DNA of 64,000 nucleotides from Vibrio europaeus (GTDB lineage: Bacteria > Pseudomonadota > Gammaproteobacteria > Enterobacterales > Vibrionaceae). A program made the translations under genes and the position numbers. Positions 17,346 through 27,206 of the stretch are shown piece by piece (within the stretch, counting starts at the first letter, position 1; each line of letters starts with the position of its first letter). Below the pieces are notes generated by a model, which worked only from the letters and a program-made list of their open reading frames with translations, did no database searches and was not told where the DNA came from. Location: NCBI RefSeq assembly GCF_001695575.1, contig NZ_LUAX01000007.1, positions 558,001 to 622,000 on the forward strand, given 5' to 3'.

Positions 17346-17912
17346 ATGTCTGTCAAGCAAAAACGCAGAGGGCGCCCTCAAGCCCAAACAAGCCAATTGG
17401 ATGCTGAACGCATTCTTAGCAAAGCAAAAGAGTTGATGCTTAGAGACAATAAAATGCCAAGTGTCAGAGGGTTAGCTACCGAGTTATCCGTTGACGCAAT
17501 GGCGATATATCATTACTTTCGCAACAAAAATGCACTACAAGAATCCATCGTTGTTTCTCTGATTGAAGATATCTACCAGCCGGATTCAAGTGAAGGTTGG
17601 AGAGCGCAGTTATCACAGCTCTGCATCAGCTACGTGTCACTTTTGCATCGCTACCCTGGATTACTTGAAACGCTACTCAAAATGGACTCCGTCAGCCCCG
17701 CCAATGTATTTATCGAACGCTATGAAACGATCGTTAAACCGCTTGGACTCACCCCAGAAACCACTAAAAACGCTATCGACCTCCTTGCCGATTACTTGCA
17801 TGGCTTTGCTTTAGCCCTCAACTGCCAGCCTAGCAGTGAACTCACATTAGACATGCTTTCAGGGCCATTAAGCCTTGTTTATCAATGCTTAGAACCTCAT
17901 GTTGACCGATAG
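17346..17912 (+). CDS. TetR/AcrR-family transcriptional regulator
   Basis: 188 residues with an N-terminal HTH (about 20-65; 'AERILSKAKELMLRDNKMPSVRGLATELSVDAMAIYHYFRNKNALQESIV') and a helical ligand-binding domain. The basic N-terminal tail 'KQKRRGRPQAQ' is typical of the family. It probably represses itself and the divergent DHFR-like reductase through the palindrome at 17299-17323. The ligand is unknown. Confidence 0.88.
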   Translation: MSVKQKRRGRPQAQTSQLDAERILSKAKELMLRDNKMPSVRGLATELSVDAMAIYHYFRNKNALQESIVVSLIEDIYQPDSSEGWRAQLSQLCISYVSLLHRYPGLLETLLKMDSVSPANVFIERYETIVKPLGLTPETTKNAIDLLADYLHGFALALNCQPSSELTLDMLSGPLSLVYQCLEPHVDR

Positions 17913-18020
17913 AGCACAATGTGATTTACCAACAATATGGATTCGAAAAACCTGAAAACCATGGCGAAGCGCTTCAGTCACGCTACAATGACTCTTCATA
18001 ATCTAAATCACCGATACTGA

Positions 18021-18434
18021 ATGCTAAAGATATCCAACAGCGTCACCCTACAAGCATGGGAGATCCAACTCACAGCAATACGAGCTCAAGGGGCGGGCGG
18101 GCAGAACGTTAACAAAGTCTCAAGTGCTATTCATCTTCAGTTTGATGTTAAGCACTCTAGCTTACCTAGCATTTATAAAGAGCGAATTCTTGCCCTGCGT
18201 GATTCTCGTATTTCAAAAGACGGTGTCATCACAATAAAAGCTCAGCAATTTCGAACTCAAGAGCAGAACAAAGAAGATGCGCTAAACAGGCTCGCTGAAC
18301 TGATCACTTCAGCGATGGTGGTGCAAAAGAAACGTCGAGAGACAAAACCAACCCGCGCTTCCAAAGAAAGGCGGCTAAAAAGTAAAAACATCAAATCGCA
18401 GACCAAGTCTCTTCGAGGGCGAATTAAGCATTAA
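18021..18434 (+). CDS. arfB: alternative ribosome-rescue peptidyl-tRNA hydrolase ArfB
   Basis: 137-residue release-factor-like protein (YaeJ) that hydrolyses peptidyl-tRNA on ribosomes stalled without a stop codon. It has the catalytic GGQ in 'RAQGAGGQNVNKVSSAIHL' near the N-terminus and a basic C-terminal tail ('KKRRETKPTRASKERRLKSKNIKSQ' region) that enters the empty mRNA channel. Length matches E. coli ArfB (140 aa). Monocistronic by spacing. Confidence 0.93.
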   Translation: MLKISNSVTLQAWEIQLTAIRAQGAGGQNVNKVSSAIHLQFDVKHSSLPSIYKERILALRDSRISKDGVITIKAQQFRTQEQNKEDALNRLAELITSAMVVQKKRRETKPTRASKERRLKSKNIKSQTKSLRGRIKH

Positions 18435-18484
18435 GCTCAGAGTCATATAGACTAAACAAGGATGGTTAAGAATCAGGTAAGATA

Positions 18485-19126
18485 ATGACAAACTTAGGGA
18501 AAAGTATTTGTATCTTCAGTTTCATCGCCTCAAGCGCTGTATGGGCAAAGCCAGTTGCTAACTGGAAGTTTGAAAGCGATAGTGACGGCATAACCATCTA
18601 CTCTCGTGAACATAGTGATGGACTCGTCGAGATTAGAGCCAGAATGTTCGCTCCAACCAGCTACGGAGGGTTTTTGTTGTTGCTGGAAGATACCGCTAAT
18701 GTGCCGAACTGGATTGATAACGTCAACCTAAGCCGCGTTATAAAGCAAATCTCATCCAACGAAAACATTGTCTACACACAATTTGCCGCACCTTGGCCTG
18801 CGAAAGACCGCGATATGGTCACTTACTCAAAATATTCCGTCGATGAGATAGGTTTTACACTCAACATCAAAGACGCCCCTCCAGCCAGTTTGCCCGAACA
18901 AGAGGATTACATCCGCATTACCTCAGTAAAAGCCACATGGACGCTGCAAAAGCTCACCAATGGTAGTGCTCTTATCGAATACGTTGCTTTTGCTGATCCT
19001 GGCGGCGCTCTACCTGATTGGCTGGCCAACAAACTCGCTAAAGAAAGCGCTCGCAATACCTTTATGGGACTGCGAGAACAGCTTCCTAACTATCAAGGCA
19101 GTGCGCACCCCAATATCAAAGAGTGA
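18485..19126 (+). CDS. exported START-domain lipid-binding-like protein
   Basis: 213 residues: signal peptide with hydrophobic core 'SICIFSFIASSAVWA', predicted cleavage after AWA-type residues near 21, then one START domain ('NWKFESDSDGITIYSREHSDGLVEIRARM', 'WPAKDRDMVTYSKY', 'WLANKLAKESARNTFMGLREQL'). START folds bind lipids or hydrophobic molecules; the ligand and the role in the periplasm are unknown. The gene ends 16 bp before the convergent lipoprotein gene's stop. Confidence 0.82.
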   Translation: MTNLGKSICIFSFIASSAVWAKPVANWKFESDSDGITIYSREHSDGLVEIRARMFAPTSYGGFLLLLEDTANVPNWIDNVNLSRVIKQISSNENIVYTQFAAPWPAKDRDMVTYSKYSVDEIGFTLNIKDAPPASLPEQEDYIRITSVKATWTLQKLTNGSALIEYVAFADPGGALPDWLANKLAKESARNTFMGLREQLPNYQGSAHPNIKE

Positions 19127-19142
19127 TAGAGAAACCGTGAAA

Positions 19143-19799
19143 TTAGAATGCAAAGCTTGGGGTATTAAAGCCGAAATGTTCAAGTTGCTGCGGTGACATG
19201 TAATAGATTCCATCCGCAGACGCCGCATGCATAGTAAACCAATAAAATTCTTCAGGTTTGCTTAGCCCCATATCTTGGTAGTATTCAATATACGGCTGAT
19301 GTTCTGGGCTGCTTTTTGGTAAGTTAACGCCACCCACCACTTTTCCATCATCATCTTCGAAAGCCCACGAATGTACGCCAACTTTCGCGCCTTTTTCCGC
19401 CTTTCTGGTCACTCCAGAAAGAAACAGATCCGTCCCACCTGACTCAACGATTCCTTTCTCGCCTAAGTAAGTACTTATCCCCATCTGATGAATCTTCTTC
19501 GATAAGCGAAGATTGGTTTCATCGTCGACAGAGCCTGGTATCTCCTTTAATCGCAGTAGCTTTACTTTCGGGTACTGTTTAGTCATTTTTTCAAATGCGG
19601 TGTACGACCCTGAGCAGATAACACCATTGACTCGCGCCTGCTCAAAGGAAGAATCGACTGTAAAAGTGAGCGGATCAAAATCATACTCATCTGCTTCTTG
19701 GCACTGCGATTGGAAGACATAGGGAGCAAGATTATCTTTTGAAGACTGACAACCTGAGAGTGCGGTAACGGCGATAAATAGCGGGATTAAGGGTTTCAA
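19143..19799 (-). CDS. lipoprotein with ClpP/crotonase-like (COG3904-like) features
   Basis: 218 residues if the TTG at 19799 is the start: GGAG lies 6 nt upstream and the result is a textbook lipoprotein signal, MKPLIPLFIAVTALSGC. An in-frame ATG at 19817 adds six residues but has no ribosome site. The body ('ICSGSYTAFEKMTKQYPKVKLLRLKEIPGSVDDETNLRLSKKIHQMGI', 'VESGGTDLFLSGVTRKAEKGAKVGVHSW') resembles the periplasmic COG3904 group with a ClpP-like fold, in which a Ser is followed by a 'GVHSW' His. Whether it is a working hydrolase is uncertain. Confidence 0.65.
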   Translation of the reverse strand: MKPLIPLFIAVTALSGCQSSKDNLAPYVFQSQCQEADEYDFDPLTFTVDSSFEQARVNGVICSGSYTAFEKMTKQYPKVKLLRLKEIPGSVDDETNLRLSKKIHQMGISTYLGEKGIVESGGTDLFLSGVTRKAEKGAKVGVHSWAFEDDDGKVVGGVNLPKSSPEHQPYIEYYQDMGLSKPEEFYWFTMHAASADGIYYMSPQQLEHFGFNTPSFAF

Positions 19800-19902
19800 T
19801 TTCGGCTCCAAAACCATTCATTATTGTTATAGATAGTTTATTGAGCCATTAATTATTAATGTATATGGATGTTGTAAGGCTTTGTCATCAAATGTCAGAG
19901 CT

Positions 19903-19928
19903 AAAAAAGCCCAGTTTTCACTGGGCTT
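19903..19928 (-). terminator. intrinsic terminator of the malP-malQ-glgB cluster
   Basis: AAGCCCAGT / ACTGGGCTT stem with a TTTT-type loop; six Us follow on the minus strand, directly after the glgB stop. Confidence 0.85.
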
Positions 19929-19934
19929 ATATTA

Positions 19935-22112
19935 CTAATCTAACTTGTAAAAGACGGTCGCTAACGGTGGCAATCGTAAATGAATGGATTGCTCTAAGCC
20001 CTCGCTTGCTACCTCTTCGCTTTTCACCGAGTTTAGTACTTCAAATCCACTACCTCGGTATTTGTTGTCATCGGTGTTAAGCAGCAATTGATAGGTTCCT
20101 CTGTGCGGTACGCCCAATCTAAACTCTTCGTGCGGGACAGGAGTAAAGTTGGTCACAACAAGAATACGCTCTCCACTATCACTCAAGCGCTCATGAGCCA
20201 AAATCGACGCTTCAGCGGCATCTTGCAATCGCCACTCGAAGCCACGCGGTTCGCAATCTAGCTCATGCATTGCTTTCTCGCTGCTGTATAGCTTATTGAG
20301 ATCGCGAGTCAACGCCTGAACCCCTTGATGGCGTTCAAAATCAAGCAGGAACCATTGCAGTTGATCGTCATGGTTCCATTCCGCAGTCTGGCCAAACTCT
20401 GCGCCCATAAAGTTAAGCTTTTTACCCGGTTGTGCGTACATGTAACCAAGGTACGCACGCAAGTTGGCCGTTTGCTGCCACTCGTCGCCAGGCATCTTAT
20501 TGTGGATAGAACCTTTACCGTAAACCACTTCATCGTGTGATAGCGACAGTACATAGTTCTCGCTATGAGCATATACCAGTGGGAAGGTAATCGTATTGTG
20601 ATGATATTGACGGTGAATTGGGTCTTCTTGAATGTAAGACAAAGAGTCGTGCATCCAACCCATGTTCCACTTAAATCCAAAGCCTAAACCGCCCATAAAG
20701 GTAGGTGCTGACACTCCCGGGAACGCGGTCGACTCTTCAGCAATTGTCATCGCATTCGGGAAGTATTTGTACACTTCCTCATTCATCCATTTCAGCGTAG
20801 CAATTGCATCGTAGTTTTCATTGCCACCATCAACGTTTGGAATCCATTGATCATGGCTACGTGAGTAGTCGAGGTACAACATAGACGCGACAGCATCGAC
20901 TCGAATGCCATCAATGTGGAACTGCTCAAACCAATACAATGCGTTAGAAACTAAGAAACGTCTTACATGTTCACGGCCTAGATCGTAGATGTATGAGTTC
21001 CAATCTTGGTGCCAACCGCGACGTGGATCTGGGTCGTGGAACAAAGGTGTACCATCAAAATTCGCTAAACCGTGATCATCTGATGGGAAGTGCGCTGGCA
21101 CCCAATCAAGTACCACGCCTAGACCGGCTTGGTGGCATTGGTCAACAAAGAACTTAAAGTCATCTGGTGTACCAAAACGACTGGTTGGCGCAAATAAACC
21201 CACAGGCTGATAACCCCAAGAGCCATAGAATGGGTGCTCTGACACAGGCATCAATTCGATGTGGGTGTAGCCCATATCGACAAGATAAGGGATTAGCTGC
21301 TCAGCCAACTCACGGTAGTTTAAGAAATCACCATTCGCACCACGACGCCAAGAACCCGCATGCAGCTCATAGAAAGAGAGCGCTTCTTTGCGCTTTTCCG
21401 TGACCGGACGGTTTTGCCACTGATCATCTTTCCATTGGTAACGGCTATGATCATAAGTCACTGACGAAAAAGAAGGGTACTGCTCCGAAAATGCGCCCCA
21501 AGGATCAGCCTTATGAGGTAAGCCTTCGCCATTTGGTCCTTTTAACTCAAACTTGTATTGAGTACCTTCAGGGAGATTTGGAATAAAGATACCCCAGATA
21601 CCATAATCGAGACGCTGCATAGGCGTGCGACGTCCATCCCACTGGTTGAACTCACCCACTAAACTACACGCAGAAGCATGCGGAGCGTATACCAAGAAAC
21701 GGATACCAGAGATCTGTTTGCCTCCGCGCTCAAACGTCATAAACTGTGCGCCCATATGCTTGTACATTTCTTTAGGCGTATGCAGATCATCATATTCAGC
21801 GTAGATATTGTGATACTGATAAGGATCATCCACCAGTTGCTCGGTACCATTCCAATCGACGGCAAGCAGGTAGTGCGTTAAGTGCAAATCTTGCTCTTGT
21901 TTAAGGATAAAGCCAGAGGCATCTTCCCTTTCAAGTTCTACTCGCTGATCGTCGATCACTAATTCAACTTTATCAGCGCCTGGCATCCATACACGCAAAG
22001 CGCCGTGATCTGGGTCGATAAAAGGCCCGATAAACGAAAATGGGTCAGCGAATGTCGCGTGTGAAAGCCGGTTATAAATCTTTGTTGCCTTATCTAACGT
22101 TGTTGTTTTCAA
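19935..22112 (-). CDS. glgB: 1,4-alpha-glucan branching enzyme
   Basis: GH13 enzyme that makes alpha-1,6 branches in glycogen. 725 residues: N-terminal CBM48-like modules (about 30-220), catalytic barrel with 'DWVPAHFP', nucleophile Asp in 'GIRVDAVASMLYLDYSR', acid/base Glu in 'TIAEEST' and 'LSHDEVVYGK', and a C-terminal beta domain. Length is typical of E. coli-type GlgB. It follows malQ after 186 bp containing a terminator-like hairpin, so it may be expressed partly separately. Confidence 0.95.
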   Translation of the reverse strand: MKTTTLDKATKIYNRLSHATFADPFSFIGPFIDPDHGALRVWMPGADKVELVIDDQRVELEREDASGFILKQEQDLHLTHYLLAVDWNGTEQLVDDPYQYHNIYAEYDDLHTPKEMYKHMGAQFMTFERGGKQISGIRFLVYAPHASACSLVGEFNQWDGRRTPMQRLDYGIWGIFIPNLPEGTQYKFELKGPNGEGLPHKADPWGAFSEQYPSFSSVTYDHSRYQWKDDQWQNRPVTEKRKEALSFYELHAGSWRRGANGDFLNYRELAEQLIPYLVDMGYTHIELMPVSEHPFYGSWGYQPVGLFAPTSRFGTPDDFKFFVDQCHQAGLGVVLDWVPAHFPSDDHGLANFDGTPLFHDPDPRRGWHQDWNSYIYDLGREHVRRFLVSNALYWFEQFHIDGIRVDAVASMLYLDYSRSHDQWIPNVDGGNENYDAIATLKWMNEEVYKYFPNAMTIAEESTAFPGVSAPTFMGGLGFGFKWNMGWMHDSLSYIQEDPIHRQYHHNTITFPLVYAHSENYVLSLSHDEVVYGKGSIHNKMPGDEWQQTANLRAYLGYMYAQPGKKLNFMGAEFGQTAEWNHDDQLQWFLLDFERHQGVQALTRDLNKLYSSEKAMHELDCEPRGFEWRLQDAAEASILAHERLSDSGERILVVTNFTPVPHEEFRLGVPHRGTYQLLLNTDDNKYRGSGFEVLNSVKSEEVASEGLEQSIHLRLPPLATVFYKLD

Positions 22113-22185
22113 GTTACTTCTCTCCCTAACCTAACTTTCATAATCCAAATAAGATTAGTTGTCGTATTGACAGGTCAAATGACCC

Positions 22186-22210
22186 AAAAAGCCCGCTATG
22201 CAGCGGGCTT
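22186..22210 (-). terminator. intrinsic terminator after malQ
   Basis: AAGCCCGC / GCGGGCTT stem, 6-nt loop, five Us on the minus strand. Separates malQ from glgB. Confidence 0.8.
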
Positions 22211-22298
22211 AATTAGCGTTGTGACAGTTTACCGAATTCCGGCTTTACATAGAGTGATACAACCTAAAATTTTCTATGTATGAACTGCAATTAGACGA

Positions 22299-24479
22299 CT
22301 ATTTGCTTACTTTCGCTCGAACTTCGGTGAGCTTGTGAGCAATGCGATGAACCCCTTCATGCGCGAACACTTCGTCGAGGTTCATCGACAGTTTACGACG
22401 CCAGTTTGGATACTCATCAACCGTGCCAGGGATGTTAACGGGCTTGTCCATTTCAAGCCAATCTTCCAGCTGGATACTGAGCAGTGTCGAAGAACCTGCT
22501 GCAACATGCAGTTGAAGTGCTTCTGCTAGGTAAGAGTCCATTGGTACATATTGCGCATCACGGCCCACACCTTCTGGTAGGTAACCATGCCATGCCACTG
22601 AGTCGAGGATACCTTGCTTACATTCTAGACGGTCAGCGAACAGACCTTTGAGCTGCTCTGCGTCAGGATAAAGGCCAAGCTCTTCACCCATTTTAAGATC
22701 TTCACAATGCCAGAAACCACGTAGCGTTGGCATATCGTGAGTACACAATGCAGACATAGATTGATCTGCGTAATGAGCAGGTGAAATAAAGCCGCCGTCG
22801 TCTTCTGAAGTTTCAAAGAAGAATACCTTGTATGAGTGAACGCCAGCGTCGCGCAGAATCTCGACGATTTCATCAGGCACAGTACCTAAATCTTCACCAA
22901 TCACACTACATTGATAGCGATGCGACTCTAACGCCAAAATCGCTAGCATGTCTTCCACTGGGTAGTAGATATATGCGCCTTTGGTTGCGTTTTCCCCTTT
23001 AGGAATCCACCATAAACGTAGCAGGCCTAATACATGGTCAATACGCAGTGCGCCACAGTGCTTCATATTGGCACGCAGTAGTTTTATATAGGCATCATAG
23101 CTTGTCGCTTGCAACACTTGTGGGTTTAGAGGCGGTAGCCCCCAATTTTGACCAAGTGGACCAAGCACATCTGGCGGAGCACCAATGCTTGCATCCATGA
23201 TTAGGTTTCCATCATCCGCCCAAGTTTCTGAGCCTGAATCTGCCACACCCACAGCCAAGTCACGGTATAAACCCACTGACATGCCTTTTTCTTCAGCCAA
23301 AGCTTGAGCTTCTTTAATCTGAGTATCGGCAACCCACTGTAGGTACATGTATAGATGAACTTGGTCTTGGTTTTGTTCGATGAAGCTTTGCACCGCACTG
23401 TTTTCAAACTTACGGTACTCTTCAGGGAATACAGGCCAACCCCAAACATTAGAATCTTCAGCGTGCAGTTTAGCGTGAAGCGCATCAAACGCCGCTTGAT
23501 GAACTAGGCTCTCGCCACCCTCTTCAACGAAGGCTAAGAAAGTTTGCGCTCGCTCTGAATTTTTATCTAAGTGACGCTTCTTAAACTCAGTAAATAGCTG
23601 AGGCAGAACACTCATTTTCAGATCAGAGACTTCGGTGTAATTCACCCAGTGTGACTCGCGTGCTTTTTGCAAACGTTGTTGGAACTCGGCACTGCCCACC
23701 TTTTGCTGGGCTTCAATGCTTAGCGCGAACTCTGGTACAGAGCTAACGTCAATGTACATGATGTTTAGCCAGCGACGTGACGACGGGCTGTAAGGGCTCG
23801 CCCCTTCCGGGTTTGCCGGGAACAATGAATGAATTGGGTTCAAGCCAACAAAATCACCACCGAGTGACGCGATATCGGCAACCAGCTGTTTAAGGTCACC
23901 AAAATCACCAATACCCCAGTTGTGCTGAGTGCGAAGAGTGTAAAGCTGAACACTAGGTCCCCACATTTTCTTGCCGTTTAAGATGCCATCTTGTTTGAAA
24001 CACGCTTTTGGCGTCACAATCAATGTCATCTCATAAGGGGCTTTACGACGTTTACGAGTGATCGTCAGCTTGTGATAACCCCAAGCGATATCTCTCGGTA
24101 ATGCAAACACTAAAGGGCCACCCTCGTTGCGCTCATCGCGTACGATTTGCGATTGAAGATAGCCTTCAAGTACCTCTCCCTGCTCAGTATCTAAGCGCCA
24201 GCTAAACTCACTTTCACGAGCACTCGCTCCTAGATTCAGTGCCACTTCGACGGGTTCACCATCGCGGACAACCAGTACTGGGTCTAGCACATCTTTCTTA
24301 TGCTTTTTCTCTGCTGATTTCAGAAGAGTTTCATCATTTGTCGTGTCATAGCCTAAAGACGCAAGTAAGTGACGAATGGTTTCGTCTTCAACTTTAGCTT
24401 CATCTCCCCACGCGCTAACGTAGCTGTCGGCAATTCTCGCCATTTCAGCGACTTGTTTTAATGCGTTATATTGTTTCAT
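22299..24479 (-). CDS. malQ: 4-alpha-glucanotransferase (amylomaltase)
   Basis: GH77 disproportionating enzyme that rebuilds maltodextrins and releases glucose in the maltose pathway. 726 residues with the catalytic blocks 'GALRIDHVLGLLRLW' (nucleophile Asp), 'VIGEDLGTVPDEI' (acid/base Glu) and 'CTHDMPTLRGFW' (Asp). An N-terminal extension of about 140 residues, as in enterobacterial MalQ, precedes the barrel. GGAGA lies 5 nt before the ATG. Downstream of malP in the same direction. Confidence 0.95.
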   Translation of the reverse strand: MKQYNALKQVAEMARIADSYVSAWGDEAKVEDETIRHLLASLGYDTTNDETLLKSAEKKHKKDVLDPVLVVRDGEPVEVALNLGASARESEFSWRLDTEQGEVLEGYLQSQIVRDERNEGGPLVFALPRDIAWGYHKLTITRKRRKAPYEMTLIVTPKACFKQDGILNGKKMWGPSVQLYTLRTQHNWGIGDFGDLKQLVADIASLGGDFVGLNPIHSLFPANPEGASPYSPSSRRWLNIMYIDVSSVPEFALSIEAQQKVGSAEFQQRLQKARESHWVNYTEVSDLKMSVLPQLFTEFKKRHLDKNSERAQTFLAFVEEGGESLVHQAAFDALHAKLHAEDSNVWGWPVFPEEYRKFENSAVQSFIEQNQDQVHLYMYLQWVADTQIKEAQALAEEKGMSVGLYRDLAVGVADSGSETWADDGNLIMDASIGAPPDVLGPLGQNWGLPPLNPQVLQATSYDAYIKLLRANMKHCGALRIDHVLGLLRLWWIPKGENATKGAYIYYPVEDMLAILALESHRYQCSVIGEDLGTVPDEIVEILRDAGVHSYKVFFFETSEDDGGFISPAHYADQSMSALCTHDMPTLRGFWHCEDLKMGEELGLYPDAEQLKGLFADRLECKQGILDSVAWHGYLPEGVGRDAQYVPMDSYLAEALQLHVAAGSSTLLSIQLEDWLEMDKPVNIPGTVDEYPNWRRKLSMNLDEVFAHEGVHRIAHKLTEVRAKVSK

Positions 24480-24546
24480 CGCTCTCTCCGAAGGACTGCT
24501 AATACCTTCAAAATGTAGGGTTGTTAATCATTATAAAAAGAGTAGA

Positions 24547-24573
24547 GCCAAGGCACGTGGCCTTGGCTTTTTT
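24547..24573. terminator. hairpin between malP and malQ
   Basis: GCCAAGG / CCTTGGC stem with a 7-nt loop. The U-run is on the plus strand (TTTTTT), against the direction of the operon; on the minus strand only TCTACTCTTTTT follows, so it may attenuate rather than stop malPQ transcription. Confidence 0.5.
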
Positions 24574-24579
24574 AATCAA

Positions 24580-27033
24580 TTAGCGCTTAACAGCTTCTAA
24601 TTTCCAAATGTTGTTCACGTAGTCTCTAATTGAACGGTCAGAGGTGAACTTACCAACCAAGGCGGTGTTCAATATGGCTTTCTTCGCCCAACCCGCTTGG
24701 TCTTTGTATTGTTTGCCCATATCTTCGTGTGCTTGAACATAAGACGCAAAATCAGCTAAACATAGATATGGGTCACCGCCATCTAGCAGGCTATCGAATG
24801 TGGCACGAAGTAAGCCTGGTTGACCTGGGGTAAACTCTTCGCCCGCAAGTAGGTCAAGCGATGCTTTCAGTAGAGGGTCTGCGTGGTAGTAATCGTAAGG
24901 GTTGTAACCTTGCGCTTTCACCGCTTGCACACCTTCAACGTCTAGACCAAAGATATAGATGTTTTCGTCGCCAACTTCTTCACGAATTTCTACGTTCGCG
25001 CCATCCATAGTACCGATTGTAAGTGCGCCATTTAGCGCCATCTTCATGTTACCCGTACCTGATGCTTCTTTACCCGCTAGCGAGATTTGTTGAGAAACGT
25101 CCGCCGCTGGGATGATGATTTCAGCCATGCTTACGCGGTAATCTGGGATGAATACCACTTTCAGCTTGTTGCCAATGCGCGGATCGTTGTTGATCTTCTC
25201 AGCAACCTTGTTCACTGCGAAGATAATCTCTTTCGCTAGGTGGTAGCCTGGCGCTGCTTTCGCGGCAAAGAAACACACGCGTGGCGTACAATCAAAACCA
25301 GGTTCATTGATGATGCGGTGGTAAAGAGACAAGATGTGCAGCAAGTCTAGATGCTGACGCTTGTACTCGTGCAGACGTTTGATTTGAACATCAAAGATAG
25401 CATTTGTATCTAGCTCGATACCCATGTTCTCTTGAACCCAATCAGCAAGGCGCTGTTTGTTTTGCTTCTTAACTGCCATGAATTCCTGTTGGAACTTAGC
25501 GTCAGTTGCAAACTCAGCAATACCTTCTAACTGCTCAAGTTTTGCTGGCCACTCGCTACCAATCTTATCAGTGATAAGCTGAGACAAACCTGGGTTACAG
25601 AACTTCAACCAGCGACGAGGCGTCACACCGTTTGTTACGTTAGTCAGTTTACCTGGGAAGATTTCATTAAACTCAGGGAATAGATCTTTCTTAACAAGCT
25701 GCGAGTGAAGCGCTGCTACACCGTTGACTTTGTAAGAACCGATCACACATAGGTTAGCCATGCGAACCATGCGGTTGAAACCTTCTTGGATGATAGAAAG
25801 CTTCGCTTGCTTCTCACCATCACCCGGCCACATCGATCGTACTTCTTGTAGGAAGCGGTGGTTGATTTCAAAGATGATTTCCATATGACGAGGTAGTAGA
25901 CGCTGAATCAGCGACTCTGGCCATGTTTCTAGTGCTTCTGGTAGTAGCGTGTGGTTAGTGTAGGCAAAGGTGTTTGCACTGATGTCCCACGCTTTATCCC
26001 AAGATAGACCTTTCTCGTCGATAAGGATGCGCATTAGCTCTGGGATAGCAATTGTTGGGTGCGTATCGTTCAGCTGAATTGTCTCTTGCTTAGGAAGATC
26101 AGCCAGCGCGAAACCTGCTTCTTCATGACGACGTAGAATGTCGCGTACCGATGCCGCCGAGTGGAAGTACTGCTGCATTAGACGCAGAGTTTTACCTTTC
26201 TCGTGGTTATCATTCGGGTAGAGAACTTTAGTGATGTTGCCCGAGTCGATAAGCGCGTGCTGCGCTTCAAAGTAGTCACCGTTGTTAAAGCTTGCTAGTG
26301 AGAATGGTGCAATTGCCTGACATTCCCAAAGACGTAGCGGATAAACCGTATCTGACTCGTAACCCACGATTGGCAGATCCCAAGGCATCGCTTTTACACT
26401 CATACCCGGTACCCATTTACGAACTTCTTTACCGTTTTCGTACGCGACTTCAACATGGCCATAGAAGCCGATTTCTTGTGCTAGTTTAGGACGCGCCACT
26501 TCCCAAGGGTAGCCTTCAACACCGCGCCACGCGTCTGGTGCTTCTTGCTGACGGCCTTCTTCGAATGATTGTTTGAACAGACCGTATTCATAGTGTAGGC
26601 CGTAACCGACTGTCGGATATTCTTGGGCAGCACACGAATCCATAAAACACGCTGCCAGACGGCCTAGACCACCGTTACCCAGTGAAGGATCACGCTCTTC
26701 TTCAAGTAGATCCGTTAGGTTTTGACCAAGCTCATCCATCGCATCAGTGATTTGGTCATATAGACCCATGCTGATCAGGTTGTTACCTGTTAGACGACCA
26801 ATTAGGAATTCTAGAGATAGGTAGTTAACGCTTTTTGCGTTTTTGATTTTTGGATCTTGCTCTGTCTTAAGTAAGTCAAACGTTGTTAGTTCAGCAAGCG
26901 CTTTGCCCATAGCTAAGTACCACTCACGCGCTGTCGCTGTCTCTTCAGTCTTAGCGTAAGTTGCTGAAAGGTGCTTTTTCACGTCAGCTTGGAAAGTCGC
27001 TTTATCAAAATTTTTCTGTTGCGTAGGTTTCAT
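24580..27033 (-). CDS. malP: maltodextrin/glycogen phosphorylase
   Basis: GT35 phosphorylase releasing glucose-1-phosphate from maltodextrins; 817 residues. The pyridoxal-phosphate lysine lies in 'EASGTGNMKMALNGALTIGTMDG', with 'DVQIKRLHEYKRQHLDLLHI' and 'NDTHPTIAIPELMR' also conserved. Its place first in malP-malQ-glgB, opposite malT, favours MalP over GlgP. Regulation by MalT and CRP is suggested by sites in the upstream region (27101-27228). Confidence 0.93.
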   Translation of the reverse strand: MKPTQQKNFDKATFQADVKKHLSATYAKTEETATAREWYLAMGKALAELTTFDLLKTEQDPKIKNAKSVNYLSLEFLIGRLTGNNLISMGLYDQITDAMDELGQNLTDLLEEERDPSLGNGGLGRLAACFMDSCAAQEYPTVGYGLHYEYGLFKQSFEEGRQQEAPDAWRGVEGYPWEVARPKLAQEIGFYGHVEVAYENGKEVRKWVPGMSVKAMPWDLPIVGYESDTVYPLRLWECQAIAPFSLASFNNGDYFEAQHALIDSGNITKVLYPNDNHEKGKTLRLMQQYFHSAASVRDILRRHEEAGFALADLPKQETIQLNDTHPTIAIPELMRILIDEKGLSWDKAWDISANTFAYTNHTLLPEALETWPESLIQRLLPRHMEIIFEINHRFLQEVRSMWPGDGEKQAKLSIIQEGFNRMVRMANLCVIGSYKVNGVAALHSQLVKKDLFPEFNEIFPGKLTNVTNGVTPRRWLKFCNPGLSQLITDKIGSEWPAKLEQLEGIAEFATDAKFQQEFMAVKKQNKQRLADWVQENMGIELDTNAIFDVQIKRLHEYKRQHLDLLHILSLYHRIINEPGFDCTPRVCFFAAKAAPGYHLAKEIIFAVNKVAEKINNDPRIGNKLKVVFIPDYRVSMAEIIIPAADVSQQISLAGKEASGTGNMKMALNGALTIGTMDGANVEIREEVGDENIYIFGLDVEGVQAVKAQGYNPYDYYHADPLLKASLDLLAGEEFTPGQPGLLRATFDSLLDGGDPYLCLADFASYVQAHEDMGKQYKDQAGWAKKAILNTALVGKFTSDRSIRDYVNNIWKLEAVKR

Positions 27034-27100
27034 TAGAGAAATCTCACTTATTGGTTCTAATCCATCTGTGCCATATCGTGCATTGACATGAACAGCAAAA

Positions 27101-27134
27101 CATCCTCCTACAACACGGCAAATTGGGAGGAGGA
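27101..27134. promoter_or_regulatory. cluster of MalT-box-like motifs
   Basis: TGGGAGGAGG at 27124-27133 (plus) matches the MalT consensus GGGGA(G/T)GAGG at 9 of 10 positions; an oppositely oriented GGAGGA core lies at 27103-27108. They sit 70-100 bp upstream of malP, as expected for MalT-activated promoters. Confidence 0.5.
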
Positions 27135-27206
27135 CGAAGGGCGTAGAGGGCGTATTACCAAGGGCTCAGTGATCTAACTCTCATTTAAATTCGACATCGT
27201 CTGAGC

